A stretch of DNA of 64,000 nucleotides from Streptomyces sp. NBC_00440 (GCF_036014215.1 NZ_CP107921.1:2303501-2367500), one strand, 5' to 3'. Numbered from the stretch's first letter, positions 51,339-60,349 are shown. The notes: a model not told the origin generated them from the sequence alone. Numbers and translations are program-made.

Positions 51339-51938
51339 TCAGCTTCCGTACGGGCGGACCTCCTTCGCGTCCCGCAGGGCCAGCCCCCACCAGGCGAGCT
51401 GGTCGAGCATGACCTTGGCCGCCCCGTCGGGGGCTTCGGGGTCCTTGTGGGTGCCGTCCTCGTCGAAGTGGCCCTGCGCGTGGTGGAAGCTCACCGTGTC
51501 CCGGACAGTGACCGCGTGCAGTTCGGCGAAGACCTGCCGCAGCTGCTCGACCGCGCGCAGCCCGCCGGAGATCCCGCCGTACGAGACGAACGCGACCGGT
51601 TTGGCCTGCCACTGGCTGTAGTGCCAGTCGATGAGGTTCTTGAGGGAGGCGGGGAAGGAGTGGTTGTACTCGGGGGTCAGGACAACGAAGGCGTCGGCCG
51701 ACTCAAGCCTCGGGGTGACCTGGCCGAGCACCTCGCGCACTGCGGGCGACGGGTCGTAGGAGAGCGCGGTGGGCAGTTCGACGTCGGCGAGGTCGATCAC
51801 CTCGACAGTGAGGTCGCCGCGGAGCCTGGCGCGGGAGAGGAACCAGTCGGCGACGGTGGGGCCGAAACGGCCGGTGCGGTTGCTGGCGATGACGACGGCC
51901 AGCTTCAGGGGATGCGTGGGCTGCGTGGTGATGTCCAT
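51339..51938 (-). CDS. NADPH-dependent FMN reductase
   Basis: A 199-residue flavodoxin-fold reductase. LAVVIASNRTGRFGPTVADW near the N-terminus binds FMN phosphate; VLTPEYNHSFPASLKNLIDW near residue 75 is the second hallmark; FVSYGGISGGLRAVEQLRQV follows. The ATG at 51938 (MDITTQPTHPLKLAV) is favoured over starts at 51956/51959 because promoter elements place the transcript start there. It likely supplies reduced flavin or acts as an azo/quinone/chromate reductase; substrate unknown. Confidence 0.9.
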   Translation of the reverse strand: MDITTQPTHPLKLAVVIASNRTGRFGPTVADWFLSRARLRGDLTVEVIDLADVELPTALSYDPSPAVREVLGQVTPRLESADAFVVLTPEYNHSFPASLKNLIDWHYSQWQAKPVAFVSYGGISGGLRAVEQLRQVFAELHAVTVRDTVSFHHAQGHFDEDGTHKDPEAPDGAAKVMLDQLAWWGLALRDAKEVRPYGS

Positions 51939-51947
51939 GACCGCAGC

Positions 51948-51975
51948 GTCATACATCAACCATTGTTGAGGTCAA
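51948..51975 (-). promoter_or_regulatory. Promoter with operator-like dyad for the FMN reductase
   Basis: TTGACC (51970-51975) and TATGAC (51948-51953) are spaced by 16 bases on the minus strand. The inverted repeat TCAAC-CATT-GTTGA (51956-51969) fills the spacer and may bind a repressor. The expected transcript start, 7-9 bases past the -10, falls at or just before the ATG at 51938, so the message is probably leaderless. Confidence 0.6.
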
Positions 51976-52052
51976 GCACGGTTGGTGGATGACGCGCATC
52001 CGTCCGGGAGAACCGGTCCGCGCACCCGGCCCTCCTCCGTACCGTGACCCCT

Positions 52053-52937
52053 ATGCGGACAGACCCCACGCGGACAGCGCCCACGCACACGCAGGCAGAG
52101 CACACGCAGGCAGAGCACATGCAGACAGAGCCCCCGCAGACGGAGGCCACCCGGAAAGAGCCCCTGCACATCGAGGTCGACGGCCGGCCCGTCACCGACA
52201 CCTCGCTCAGCACCCCCGCCTTCCTCAACTACGGCCATTTCACCGCCATGCAGGTCAGCGACTGCCGGGTACGCGGCCTCGCACTGCATCTCGCCAGGCT
52301 GGACTCGGCGACCCGCGAACTGTTCGGCGCGGGGCTCGACGGCGGGCACGTCTGCCGGCTGATCCGGCACGCGCTCGACGCTGCGGGCGTGCGGGACGCG
52401 TCGACGCGGGTGTACGTGCACTGGCCCGACGGGGACGACGCCGCCACCGTGATGGTCACCGTGCGTCCGCCCGCCGCGCCGTCAGGTGAACCACAGAGCC
52501 TGATGTCCGTCCCGTACCAACGGCCGGTCCCCCACATCAAGCACCTCGGCGGTTTCGGCCAGATCCACTACGGCAGGGCCGCTGTCCGCGCGGGCTTCGA
52601 CGCCGCGCTGCTGACCGGTCCCGGCGGGGTGATCGCGGAGGGAGACGTCACCAACATCGCCTTCTGGGACGGCACTTCGGCGGTCTGGCCGGACGCGCCC
52701 GCGCTGACCGGGATCACCATGGCACTGATCGAGCCGGGGCTGCCGTCGGTACGCCGCCGGGTGACCCTGGACGGCCTGGACGCGTACCGGTCGGCCTTCG
52801 TGACCAACTCGCGGGGCATCAGCCCGGTGCGCCGGATCGACTCCACGGAGTTCGCGGTGGACGAAGAGCTGATGCGGCGGGTGGCGGAGGTCTACGCGTC
52901 AGCCCCCTGGGACGAGATCCCGGCGGCGGCGCCCTAG
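52053..52937 (+). CDS. Class IV aminotransferase-like protein
   Basis: A protein of about 294 residues in the branched-chain aminotransferase/aminodeoxychorismate lyase fold. After a variable N-terminus with repeated HTQAE units come FLNYGHFTAMQV (counterpart of the start motif), RVRGLALHLARL (substrate Arg region), and the C-terminal EGDVTNIAFWDG of the PLP-binding turn. The usual catalytic Lys context is not clear to me, so activity is uncertain. A GTG at 52044 is an alternative start. No strong ribosome site is present upstream. Confidence 0.8.
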   Translation: MRTDPTRTAPTHTQAEHTQAEHMQTEPPQTEATRKEPLHIEVDGRPVTDTSLSTPAFLNYGHFTAMQVSDCRVRGLALHLARLDSATRELFGAGLDGGHVCRLIRHALDAAGVRDASTRVYVHWPDGDDAATVMVTVRPPAAPSGEPQSLMSVPYQRPVPHIKHLGGFGQIHYGRAAVRAGFDAALLTGPGGVIAEGDVTNIAFWDGTSAVWPDAPALTGITMALIEPGLPSVRRRVTLDGLDAYRSAFVTNSRGISPVRRIDSTEFAVDEELMRRVAEVYASAPWDEIPAAAP

Positions 52938-53058
52938 CCGACGACCGTACGGGCGGCAGGCCGGGACTGACCTGGTGGTCGGCCGGGGCTGACCTGGTGG
53001 TCGGCGGAAGGCGGGGCGCGCGGCTGCCCGACCGCGCGCCCGGTCGTACGCTGGAATC

Positions 53059-54015
53059 ATGACCAAGGGCTGGAACGCGGGCGACATCCCCGATCAGAGC
53101 GGGCGCACGGCGGTGGTCACCGGGGCCAACAGCGGCCTCGGTCTCGTGACCGCACGTGAGCTGGCCAGGCGGGGCGCGCGCGTGATCCTCGCCTGCCGCA
53201 GCGAGACGCGCGGCAAGGAGGCGGAAGCCCTGATCCGCGACGAAATCCCCGGCGCGGATGCCGAGTTCGTACCACTGGATCTCGCGGACCTGGCGTCCGT
53301 AAGGGAGTTCGCGTCCGCCGTCCGGGCCGAGCGCCTCGATCTGCTCATCAACAACGCGGGCGTCATGGCCCTGCCGTACGGCACGACCACCGACGGGTTC
53401 GAGACACAGTTCGGTGTGAACCACCTCGGGCACTTCGCCCTCACCGGGCTGCTCATCCCGAAACTGATGGCCACACCGGAAGCCCGCGTGGTGACGGTGT
53501 CCAGCGGGCTCCATGTCCTCGGCAACGTCGATATCAACGACCTCAACAGCGAGCGGAACTACCGCCGTTGGCTCGCCTACGGCCGATCCAAGACGGCGAA
53601 TCTGCTCTTCGTCCACGAGCTGGCGCGGCGCCTGGCCGCCGTCGGGTCCGGCCTCGTCGTGGCCGCCGCGCATCCCGGTTACGCGGAGACCAACCTCCAG
53701 ACGGCCGGGGTGAAGATGGAGGGCCGCAAGCGCGCCGAGCGGTGGGTGGAGCTCGGCAACCGCGTGTTCGCCCAGCCGGCCGAGGCCGGCGCGCTGCCCA
53801 CGCTCTACGCGGCCACCGCACCCTGCGTCCTGCCCGATTCCTTCACCGGTCCGAAATTCCTGGGCTGGCGCGGCGCCCCCGGGCCGTCCCTGCGGATGAA
53901 GTGGACGACGAACGACGTGGCGAGCGAGCGGCTCTGGACAGCGTCCGAGCAGCTCACCGGGGTGACGTACCAGGGCCTGGACACCCTGGGCGCCCCGGAG
54001 CGCGGCACAGCCTGA
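53059..54015 (+). CDS. Short-chain dehydrogenase/reductase
   Basis: A 318-residue SDR oxidoreductase. TGANSGLG near residues 20-27 binds NAD(P), NNAG (LLINNAGVMALPYG) near 95, catalytic Ser in VTVSSGLH and YGRSK with Tyr/Lys near 173-177. This matches the retinol dehydrogenase/WWOX-like SDR subgroup (LDLADLASVREFA; NHLGHFALTGLL). The substrate is not apparent. The gene is alone, and the intergenic spacers hold simple repeats. Confidence 0.9.
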   Translation: MTKGWNAGDIPDQSGRTAVVTGANSGLGLVTARELARRGARVILACRSETRGKEAEALIRDEIPGADAEFVPLDLADLASVREFASAVRAERLDLLINNAGVMALPYGTTTDGFETQFGVNHLGHFALTGLLIPKLMATPEARVVTVSSGLHVLGNVDINDLNSERNYRRWLAYGRSKTANLLFVHELARRLAAVGSGLVVAAAHPGYAETNLQTAGVKMEGRKRAERWVELGNRVFAQPAEAGALPTLYAATAPCVLPDSFTGPKFLGWRGAPGPSLRMKWTTNDVASERLWTASEQLTGVTYQGLDTLGAPERGTA

Positions 54016-54084
54016 TGTGACCGGTCGTTCAGGGCTGACCCCGAACCTCACCTGCCGGGGTCAGCCGTGAATCGGTGGAACGGG

Positions 54085-54489
54085 TCAGCCCTGGACCGCG
54101 GCGGGGTCCATCCACATGACCTCCCAGATGTGGCCGTCCGGGTCCTGGAAGGAGCGCCCGTACATCGGCCCCTGCTCCTGGGGCTCGTTCGCGGGTGAGC
54201 CACCGGAGGCCAGCGCGGTGTCGACCAGTCGGTCGACGTCTTCCCTGCTCTCCGCGCTGAGACAGACCAGCACCTCGGTGGTTCTGGTCGCGTCGGCGAT
54301 CTCCTTCTTGGTGAACTGCTTGAAGAACGGTTCCGTGATCAGCATCGTGTAGATCGTGTCGCTGATCACGACGCAGGCCGCGTTCTCATCGGTGAACTGC
54401 GGGTTGATCGTGTACCCCAGCGCGGTGAAGAAGGCCTTGGAGACCTCAAGGTCCTTGACCGGCAGATTGACGAAGATCATCTGAGGCAT
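54085..54489 (-). CDS. VOC-family (glyoxalase/bleomycin-resistance fold) protein
   Basis: A 134-residue protein. NLPVKDLEVSKAFFTALGYT begins the first beta-alpha-beta repeat; YGRSFQDPDGHIWEVMWMDP ends the second, with the metal-ligand Glu in WEVMW. This resembles the lactoylglutathione lyase-like YwnE/PhnB-type subgroup. ATG at 54489 with GAGAGAAG upstream; the open frame to 54651 is rejected. Substrate unknown. Confidence 0.87.
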   Translation of the reverse strand: MPQMIFVNLPVKDLEVSKAFFTALGYTINPQFTDENAACVVISDTIYTMLITEPFFKQFTKKEIADATRTTEVLVCLSAESREDVDRLVDTALASGGSPANEPQEQGPMYGRSFQDPDGHIWEVMWMDPAAVQG

Positions 54490-54722
54490 TGCGGGACTTC
54501 TCTCATCTCGGCCTGGTGGCCCGCCCAGCGGCGCGCCCTTCGGAGATACAGACGTCCGGCCGCCCGGAAACTCATCGGTCGTACGGAAACCCGTCCGAAC
54601 CGGGCCGGGCCGACATCCCCGCGCAACCCCCCTGTCGCAATTCCGCACCATGGTTGATCGTTAGGGCGTACAACAACACCAGAGACTGAGGACCACACCA
54701 GCCGGAGCCAGGGGGACGCACC

Positions 54723-55994
54723 ATGACCATCAGCCGCAGGCGACTGCTCGCCACCAGTGGCAGCCTCGCACTGACCGGGGCACTCGCCGCCGCGTGCGGG
54801 TCCAACACCGGCCGGGGCGACGACACTTCGGGTGGCGGTGGACCCACGCTCCAGCAGTGGTACCACCAGTACGGCGAGGCCGGGACCGAGCAGGCCGTGC
54901 GGCGGTACGCGGCCGCCTACCGCAAGGCGACCGTCAAGATCCAGTGGCGGCCCGGCAATTACGACCAGCAGACCGCCGCCGCGCTGCTGACCTCGTCGGG
55001 CCCCGATGTCTTCGAGGTGAACGGCCCGACCCTGGACCAGATCCAGGGCGGCCAGGTCACGGATCTGACCGACCTCTTCGACGGGGTGAAGGACGACTTC
55101 AACCAGGCGGTTCTCGCGCCGAAGACCTACGGCGGGAAGATCTGGGGCGTTCCGCAGACCGTCGACACCCAGCTCCTCTACTACCGCAAGAGCCTGCTCA
55201 AGGACGCGAACGTCCAGCCGCCCCGGACGCTCGACGAACTCGTGGACACGGCAAAGGCGTTGACGGACAAGAAGGTCAAGGGTCTATTCCTCGGCAACGA
55301 CGGCGGAGCGGGCGTCCTCGGTGGCACTCCGCTCTACGCGGCCGGGCTCAGCCTCGTCACCGAGGACGGGAAGGCGGGCTTCGACGATCCGGCGGCGGCC
55401 CGCACCCTGGCCAAGTTCCACCGGCTGTACGCCGACAAGTCGCTGCTGCTCGGCGCCCCGGCCGACTGGTCCGACCCGTCGGCGTTCGTCCAGGGGCTCA
55501 CCGCCATGCAGTGGTGCGGCCTGTGGGCCCTTCCGGCGGTCAAGAAGGCGCTGGGCGACGACTTCGGCGTTCTGCCCTTCCCCGAGGACGGCGCCGCCGG
55601 AAAGCCTTCGGTGCCGGTCGGCGCGTACAGCTCGGCGGTCAGCGCACGCAGCAAGCACCGCGTCGAGGCCAAGGCGTTCGCCAAGTGGCTGTGGATCGAC
55701 CGGACCGCGTACCAGGAGGACTTCGCCCTCTCCTACGGCTTCCACATCCCGGCCCGGATCTCCCTCGCGAAGAAGGCGGCGAAGCTGCGGGAGGGGGCGG
55801 CGGCGGACGCGGTCCGGTACGCCACCGACAGCGGGTGGGCCCAGCCGCTGCTGTGGACACCCGCCTGCCAGGTCGCGTACCAGGACGCCCTCAACCGGAT
55901 CATCAAGGACGGCGCCAACCCGGAGACCGAGGTCAAGGCGGTCGTCCGCAAGACCAACGGTGAGCTCCAGCGGGTACAGAAGAAGAAGTCGTGA
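54723..55994 (+). CDS. Extracellular sugar-binding lipoprotein of an ABC importer
   Basis: A 423-residue family 1 solute-binding protein. The N-terminus has SRRRLLATSGSLALTGALAA followed by AC, a Tat-like twin-arginine signal with lipobox ending at Cys25. Mature motifs PDVFEVNGPTLDQ and GAYSSAVSARSKHRVEAKAF fit oligosaccharide-binding proteins. It is first of three genes with two permeases 8 and 1 bases downstream. No ATPase is encoded; in Streptomyces the shared MsiK usually serves. The sugar is unknown. Confidence 0.93.
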   Translation: MTISRRRLLATSGSLALTGALAAACGSNTGRGDDTSGGGGPTLQQWYHQYGEAGTEQAVRRYAAAYRKATVKIQWRPGNYDQQTAAALLTSSGPDVFEVNGPTLDQIQGGQVTDLTDLFDGVKDDFNQAVLAPKTYGGKIWGVPQTVDTQLLYYRKSLLKDANVQPPRTLDELVDTAKALTDKKVKGLFLGNDGGAGVLGGTPLYAAGLSLVTEDGKAGFDDPAAARTLAKFHRLYADKSLLLGAPADWSDPSAFVQGLTAMQWCGLWALPAVKKALGDDFGVLPFPEDGAAGKPSVPVGAYSSAVSARSKHRVEAKAFAKWLWIDRTAYQEDFALSYGFHIPARISLAKKAAKLREGAAADAVRYATDSGWAQPLLWTPACQVAYQDALNRIIKDGANPETEVKAVVRKTNGELQRVQKKKS

Positions 55995-56001
55995 GGGACC
56001 G

Positions 56002-56895
56002 GTGAGAAACCGCACGCTCTGGTTCTGGGTCTTCGTCGGGCCCTTCGCCGCCGGCCTCGCGCTCTTCACCTACGTACCGCTGCTGTGGAGTCTGTATCTG
56101 AGCTTCTTCGACGCCCACAACACGGTCTCCCCGACGCACTTCGTCGGCCTCGGCAACTACACGTCGATGCTGAGCGACGGCGCGTTCACCTCCAGCCTGT
56201 GGACGTTCGCGGTCTTCTCGCTGTTCATCGTCCCGGCGACCTATGTGCTCTCGCTCGCGCTGGCGCTGATGGTGAACCGGCTGCGGTTCGCGCAGTCCTT
56301 CTTCCGGTCGGTCTTCTTCCTCCCGGCGGCCTGCTCCTATGTGGTGGCCTCGATGATCTGGAAGCTCTCGGTCTTCAACGGGGTCCGGTTCGGGCTGGCG
56401 AACACCGTGCTGGGCTGGTTCGGCGCGGACCAGACCGCATGGCTCTCGACGACCCACCCGCCCTGGTACTGGCTGGTGATCGTGACCCTGCGGCTCTGGC
56501 TCCAGGCGGGGTTCTACATGGTGCTGTTCCTCGCCGGGCTCCAGCGGATCGCGCCGCAGCTGTACGAGGCGGCGGCCGTCGACGGTGCGCGCCCCGGCTG
56601 GCAGGTCTTCCGGCACATCACGTTCCCGCAGCTGCGGGCGACCTCGGTCGCCGTGGTCCTGCTGCTGGTGATCAACGCGTTCCAGGCGTTCGACGAGTTC
56701 TACAACCTGCTGAGCGACTCCCGTGGCTATCCGCCGTACGCGCGGCCACCGCTCGTGTACCTCTACTACACGGCCCTCGGACAGGGGCAGAACCTCGGTC
56801 TGGGCAGTGCGGGGGCGGTCATTCTCGCCCTGATCATCGCGGTGGTGACGATCGTCCAGGCCCGCTGGTTCGGGCTCGGCAGGAGGGAGGACTGA
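56002..56895 (+). CDS. Sugar ABC transporter permease 1
   Basis: A 297-residue permease of the MalF type with six helices. N-terminal FWVFVGPFAAGLALFTYVPL and the EAA loop (LYEAAAVDGARPGWQVFRHI) that docks with the ATPase near residue 195 are present. The start is GTG at 56002, 7 bases after the binding-protein stop with GAGGGA upstream. The larger frame from 55321 is a read-through of the opposite phase of the binding-protein gene and is not used. Confidence 0.93.
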   Translation: MRNRTLWFWVFVGPFAAGLALFTYVPLLWSLYLSFFDAHNTVSPTHFVGLGNYTSMLSDGAFTSSLWTFAVFSLFIVPATYVLSLALALMVNRLRFAQSFFRSVFFLPAACSYVVASMIWKLSVFNGVRFGLANTVLGWFGADQTAWLSTTHPPWYWLVIVTLRLWLQAGFYMVLFLAGLQRIAPQLYEAAAVDGARPGWQVFRHITFPQLRATSVAVVLLLVINAFQAFDEFYNLLSDSRGYPPYARPPLVYLYYTALGQGQNLGLGSAGAVILALIIAVVTIVQARWFGLGRRED

Positions 56896-56896
56896 C

Positions 56897-57760
56897 ATGC
56901 CACGCGGCACCGGCGCACCCCGCCGTGACGACGCCCTGGTACGGGCCGGGCGCGCACTGCGCACCGTCCTGCTGATCGCGCTGGCGGCGCTCTTCCTCAT
57001 CCCGTTCTATCTGCTGCTGCGGAACGGGCTGTCCACCGAGCAGGACATCACCTCACCTGCGTGGACGTTCTTCCCCGCCCACCTCCAGTGGTCGAACCTC
57101 CGCGAACTGTTCGACGACCCGGCGGTCCCGATGGCCCGCTCGCTGCTGAACTCGACGCTGATCGCGGTGGCCACCACACTCGGCACGGTCCTGCTGGCGT
57201 CACTCGCGGGGTACGGGCTGGCCCGCATCCCGTACCGCCACGCGAACAAGGTGTTCTACGCGATCCTGGGCACCCTGATGGTCCCGGCGGCGGTGACGTT
57301 CGTACCGAGCTTCGTGCTGGTCTCCACGCTCGGCTGGATCTCCACGCTGCGCGGCCTGATCATCCCGACGCTGTTCTCGGCGTTCGCGTGCTTCATCTTC
57401 CGTCAGTACTTCCTTGGCTTTCCGCAGGAACTGGAGGACGCGGCGAAGGTCGACGGCCTCGGCTACTGGCGTACGTACTGGCGCATCGTGGTCCCGAACT
57501 CCGCACCGGTCTTCGCGGCGGTCGGCACGATCGTCTTCATCGGCGCGTGGAACGCCTTCCTGTGGCCGCTGGTGATCGGCCAGGACAAGAACGCGTGGAC
57601 GGTGCAGGTGGCCCTTTCGACCTTCACGACGGGCCAAGTGGTCAACATCCACGAGCTTTTCATCGCGGCGGCGGTGTCGATCGTGCCGCTACTGGTGGTG
57701 TTCCTGCTGCTGCAACGGCACATCGTGGCGGGGGTGGAGCGGTCGGGGATCGACGACTGA
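56897..57760 (+). CDS. Sugar ABC transporter permease 2
   Basis: A 287-residue MalG-type permease with six helices. The EAA motif is ELEDAAKVDGLGYWRTYWRI near residue 185. The ATG at 56897 lies one base after the stop of permease 1 and has AGGAGGGAGGA upstream. It forms the channel together with permease 1. A GC-rich hairpin region follows the stop (GGGGCGG...CCGCCGGGG). Confidence 0.93.
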   Translation: MPRGTGAPRRDDALVRAGRALRTVLLIALAALFLIPFYLLLRNGLSTEQDITSPAWTFFPAHLQWSNLRELFDDPAVPMARSLLNSTLIAVATTLGTVLLASLAGYGLARIPYRHANKVFYAILGTLMVPAAVTFVPSFVLVSTLGWISTLRGLIIPTLFSAFACFIFRQYFLGFPQELEDAAKVDGLGYWRTYWRIVVPNSAPVFAAVGTIVFIGAWNAFLWPLVIGQDKNAWTVQVALSTFTTGQVVNIHELFIAAAVSIVPLLVVFLLLQRHIVAGVERSGIDD

Positions 57761-57952
57761 GGGGCGGTCCTGCCCCCTCCGCCGGGGGGGGCAGCACCAC
57801 CCACGGTTCGGGTTCAGGTACACCCGTACTCACCCGGCAGCCCCATCGTTCAACGGCCGGCGTCCGACAAGACTGAAGGCGTTCACCAGAACCCGCCGAA
57901 AGCCGGTAACAAGCCGGTCGGCGCACGGTACTTACCCTTCAGGAGCCAGCTC

Positions 57953-58870
57953 ATGAGTGCACGCACGACACCGCGTCGCCGTACGGCAGTGTTCGCGACA
58001 GCGGCCCTGGCCACGGTCGTGACGGGGGCCCTCGTGGCCTGCGGGAACTCCACCGCTTCCGCCGCTGACGCACCGGCCAGGTCGAGCCGGCCGTCGGCCA
58101 CCGCTACCGCGGGTTCTTCACTCCACATGATTTCGAACAACGGCCACAAGCTGGCCTTCCATGTCACGCCCGGCCACCTTCCGGCCATCGTCCTGGACGC
58201 AGGCGGGGGCCTGGACTCGTCGCAGTGGCAGAAGATCGCTCCTGCCCTGGCCAAGAAGACCGGATCCGAGATCATCACCTATGACCGCTCCGGAATCGGG
58301 CAGAGTGACGAGGTCGTCGGCGCCTGGAACCCGCAGAACGCCGCTTCCGACCTGGAGGCCGGCCTCACCAAGCTGGGCGCCACCCATGACGTGGTTCTCG
58401 TCTCGCACTCCCAGGCGGGCGAGGTCGCCACGTACTTCGCGAAGAAGCACCCGAAATGGGTCTCGGGCGCCGTCCTCGTCGACGCCAGCCTGCCGAATTT
58501 CTACACGGACAGCGAAACAGCGAGGATCGAGGCCGCGAACCAGGCACAGGTGGCGCAACTCGACGGCCAGGTCTCGACGAAGGAAATCCGCCAGCTGCTG
58601 GCCACGGCGGACAACTACGGCCCGATGCACCACGCTTACCACCAGATCTCCTGGCCGCAGAGTGTCCCCGCGACGGTGATCGCGTCAGCGAAGACGCCCT
58701 TCGACACCCCCGCGGACGCACAGCTGTGGCGGGACGCCCAGACCCGGTTCGCGAAGGCCGCGTCCAACCGGAGCCTTGTCGTCGCGAAGGGAAGCTCGCA
58801 CGACATTCCGGCTGACCGTCCGGACGTCGTCATCAAGGCGGTCGCAGCCATGGCGAAGGCGCACGGCTGA
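57953..58870 (+). CDS. Secreted lipoprotein, alpha/beta hydrolase
   Basis: A 305-residue protein with a basic N-terminus and a lipobox (VTGALVAC, Cys near residue 23), so it is probably anchored outside the cell. The hydrolase core shows VLDAGGGLDSSQW (oxyanion loop), DRSGIGQSD, nucleophile elbow VSHSQAG in which the usual first Gly of GxSxG is Ser, VLVDAS, and a C-terminal GSSHDIPADRP with the catalytic His. It looks active despite the changed elbow. GGAG lies before the ATG. Substrate unknown. Confidence 0.87.
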   Translation: MSARTTPRRRTAVFATAALATVVTGALVACGNSTASAADAPARSSRPSATATAGSSLHMISNNGHKLAFHVTPGHLPAIVLDAGGGLDSSQWQKIAPALAKKTGSEIITYDRSGIGQSDEVVGAWNPQNAASDLEAGLTKLGATHDVVLVSHSQAGEVATYFAKKHPKWVSGAVLVDASLPNFYTDSETARIEAANQAQVAQLDGQVSTKEIRQLLATADNYGPMHHAYHQISWPQSVPATVIASAKTPFDTPADAQLWRDAQTRFAKAASNRSLVVAKGSSHDIPADRPDVVIKAVAAMAKAHG

Positions 58871-58951
58871 CATCGCTCCGTCCCGTCGGCCGATCACACC
58901 TTTTCACCGTGGGGTGCGGAGGCGGCGGCCGGAGTAGCGGGCCGGAAGTTA

Positions 58952-58973
58952 GGGTGTCTGGGCGTAGACACCC
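58952..58973. promoter_or_regulatory. Operator-like inverted repeat upstream of the GntR gene
   Basis: GGGTGTCT-GGGCGT-AGACACCC, a perfect 8-bp dyad 25 bases before the GntR start codon. GntR-family regulators often bind such GT(N)AC-ended dyads; autoregulation is inferred. Confidence 0.6.
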
Positions 58974-58997
58974 CAGGGAGATACCGGAGAACGCGCG

Positions 58998-59735
58998 ATG
59001 CCCCAGACAGCCCGCCAGATCGCTGACGACCTGCGGGCACGCATCAGCTCCGGGGAGTTCGGGGCCGGCGCCCGGCTGCCCGGTGAGCCTGCGCTTGTCC
59101 AGCAGTACGGTGTGGCCAAGATGACCGCCGGCGGAGCGCTGAAGCTGCTGATCAGCGAGGGCATCGCCTACGCGCGCCCCGGATCCGGTACCTACGTAAG
59201 GGACTTCCAGCCGATCCGCCGCATCGCGGACCAGAGGCTGTCCCGCCCCGGCTGGACCTCGGGGCAGTCGGTCTGGGCGGCCGAGACGGCCGGTCGCACG
59301 GCAGAGGTCCGCGACATCGAGGTGTACGAGACTCGCGCGCCGCGATGGGTCTCCCAGGCCCTGGACCTGGCCGACGACACGGCGGTGCTGGTGCGCAGCC
59401 GCCGGTATTTCGTGGACGAGAAGCCCGTCCAGCTCGCCACGTCCTACCTTCCGGCCGAGCTCGTAAGGGAGACCCGGATCGCGCAACCGGACCCCGGCCC
59501 CGGCGGAACGTACGCCCGGCTGGCCGAGCTCGGGGCGGCGCCCGCCGGGTTCACCGAGGAACTGCGTGCACGAATGCCCAGCCCGGAGGAAGCCGAGCAA
59601 CTGGCGCTGCTCACCGGCACACCGGTCGTCGACATCTGCCGCACCGCCCGGGACGCCGCCCGCCGGCCGGTGGAACTGAACCGGATGCTACTGGACGCCG
59701 GGTCGTACGTGCTCCAGTACGACTTCGACAGCTGA
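58998..59735 (+). CDS. GntR-family transcriptional regulator (UTRA type)
   Basis: A 245-residue regulator. Residues 1-70 are the winged helix (TARQIADDLRARISSGEFGA; ALVQQYGVAKMTAGGALKLL), where the usual SR-T pattern reads AKMTA. Residues 80-240 form a UTRA-like ligand domain (VLVRSRRYFVDEKPVQLATS; QLALLTGTPVVDICRTA). GGGAG and CGGAGAACGCG lie before the ATG. The small partner gene downstream and the two TCCCTAGGGA palindromes between them suggest it controls that gene. Confidence 0.9.
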   Translation: MPQTARQIADDLRARISSGEFGAGARLPGEPALVQQYGVAKMTAGGALKLLISEGIAYARPGSGTYVRDFQPIRRIADQRLSRPGWTSGQSVWAAETAGRTAEVRDIEVYETRAPRWVSQALDLADDTAVLVRSRRYFVDEKPVQLATSYLPAELVRETRIAQPDPGPGGTYARLAELGAAPAGFTEELRARMPSPEEAEQLALLTGTPVVDICRTARDAARRPVELNRMLLDAGSYVLQYDFDS

Positions 59736-59795
59736 ATCGCACACAGAGCCGACCGAACCCCACCCCCTGCGGGCCATCACGGAGAAATCCCGTCC

Positions 59796-59831
59796 TCCCT
59801 AGGGAATTCCGGGGTGAAATCTCCCTAGGGA
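59796..59831. promoter_or_regulatory. Pair of TCCCTAGGGA palindromes
   Basis: The 10-bp palindrome TCCCTAGGGA occurs at 59796-59805 and 59822-59831, centre to centre 26 bases, between the GntR gene and its small downstream gene. The second copy extends to 12 bases. The spacing of about two and a half helical turns fits cooperative binding of a dimeric repressor. Confidence 0.65.
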
Positions 59832-59872
59832 GACACACGTCTCTCTTCGTCCCGACGCAGGGAGAACTCCGC

Positions 59873-60213
59873 ATGTCAGAAACCCCTCTCGACGCCGCCC
59901 GGGCTTCCAGCCTCCGGCTGCTCCCTGGGCAGGCCCGGAAGGAAGGCCGTGCTATCTGTCGACCGACGGAAGAGGACCTGTGGCCCGGCTCGCCGACAAC
60001 ATGGAGGCGGTCCAGCTGGGCATGGGCACTCAACTCCTCGGCCACGCACGTTCTCTTGTCGCCGAACAGGGCGTGTCCGCCGACGAGTTCCGCTACCTGG
60101 CCGCCCGGCTGACCGAATCGCTCCGCGATGTTCTCCGAGTCGCGGAGAGCCGGGGCCGGAGGCTCCGCGCCTGCGGAGAGGAGGCCGCCGAGGCCGACTG
60201 CGACGACCTCTGA
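59873..60213 (+). pseudogene. Small GntR-associated gene, frameshifted near 59920
   Basis: From ATG 59873 the frame reads SETPLDAARASSLRLLP, then shifts. In the next frame it continues WAGPEGRPCYLSTDGRGP, ARLADNMEAVQLGMGTQLLG, then FRYLAARLTESLRDVLRVAE to the stop at 60211-60213. Together these match a small Streptomyces protein family that often follows GntR genes. One missing C in the CTCCC run (about 59917-59921) would restore the frame. A GTG at 59980 could still give a 77-residue fragment. It may also be a sequencing error. Confidence 0.7.
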
Positions 60214-60241
60214 GACGCACCCACCCCGCCCTCGCACGCCA

Positions 60242-60340
60242 GGAGGGACGGCATCCCCGCACGGGTGCCGCCCCTCCGTCCGGTGCACCGGAGCCGCCGG
60301 CGGGGTCGGTGAGGGTCGGGGTGAACCCGACGGCGGCTCC
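60242..60340. terminator. Two hairpins between the small gene and ppdK
   Basis: GGAGGGACGGCATCC pairs imperfectly with GGTGCCGCCCCTCC (60242-60277). GGAGCCGCCG (60290-60299) pairs perfectly with CGGCGGCTCC (60331-60340), with GGG and CCC also able to pair inside. The second lies just beyond the ppdK stop at 60350 and is its likely terminator. Confidence 0.75.
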
Positions 60341-60349
60341 GGGGGTCTG

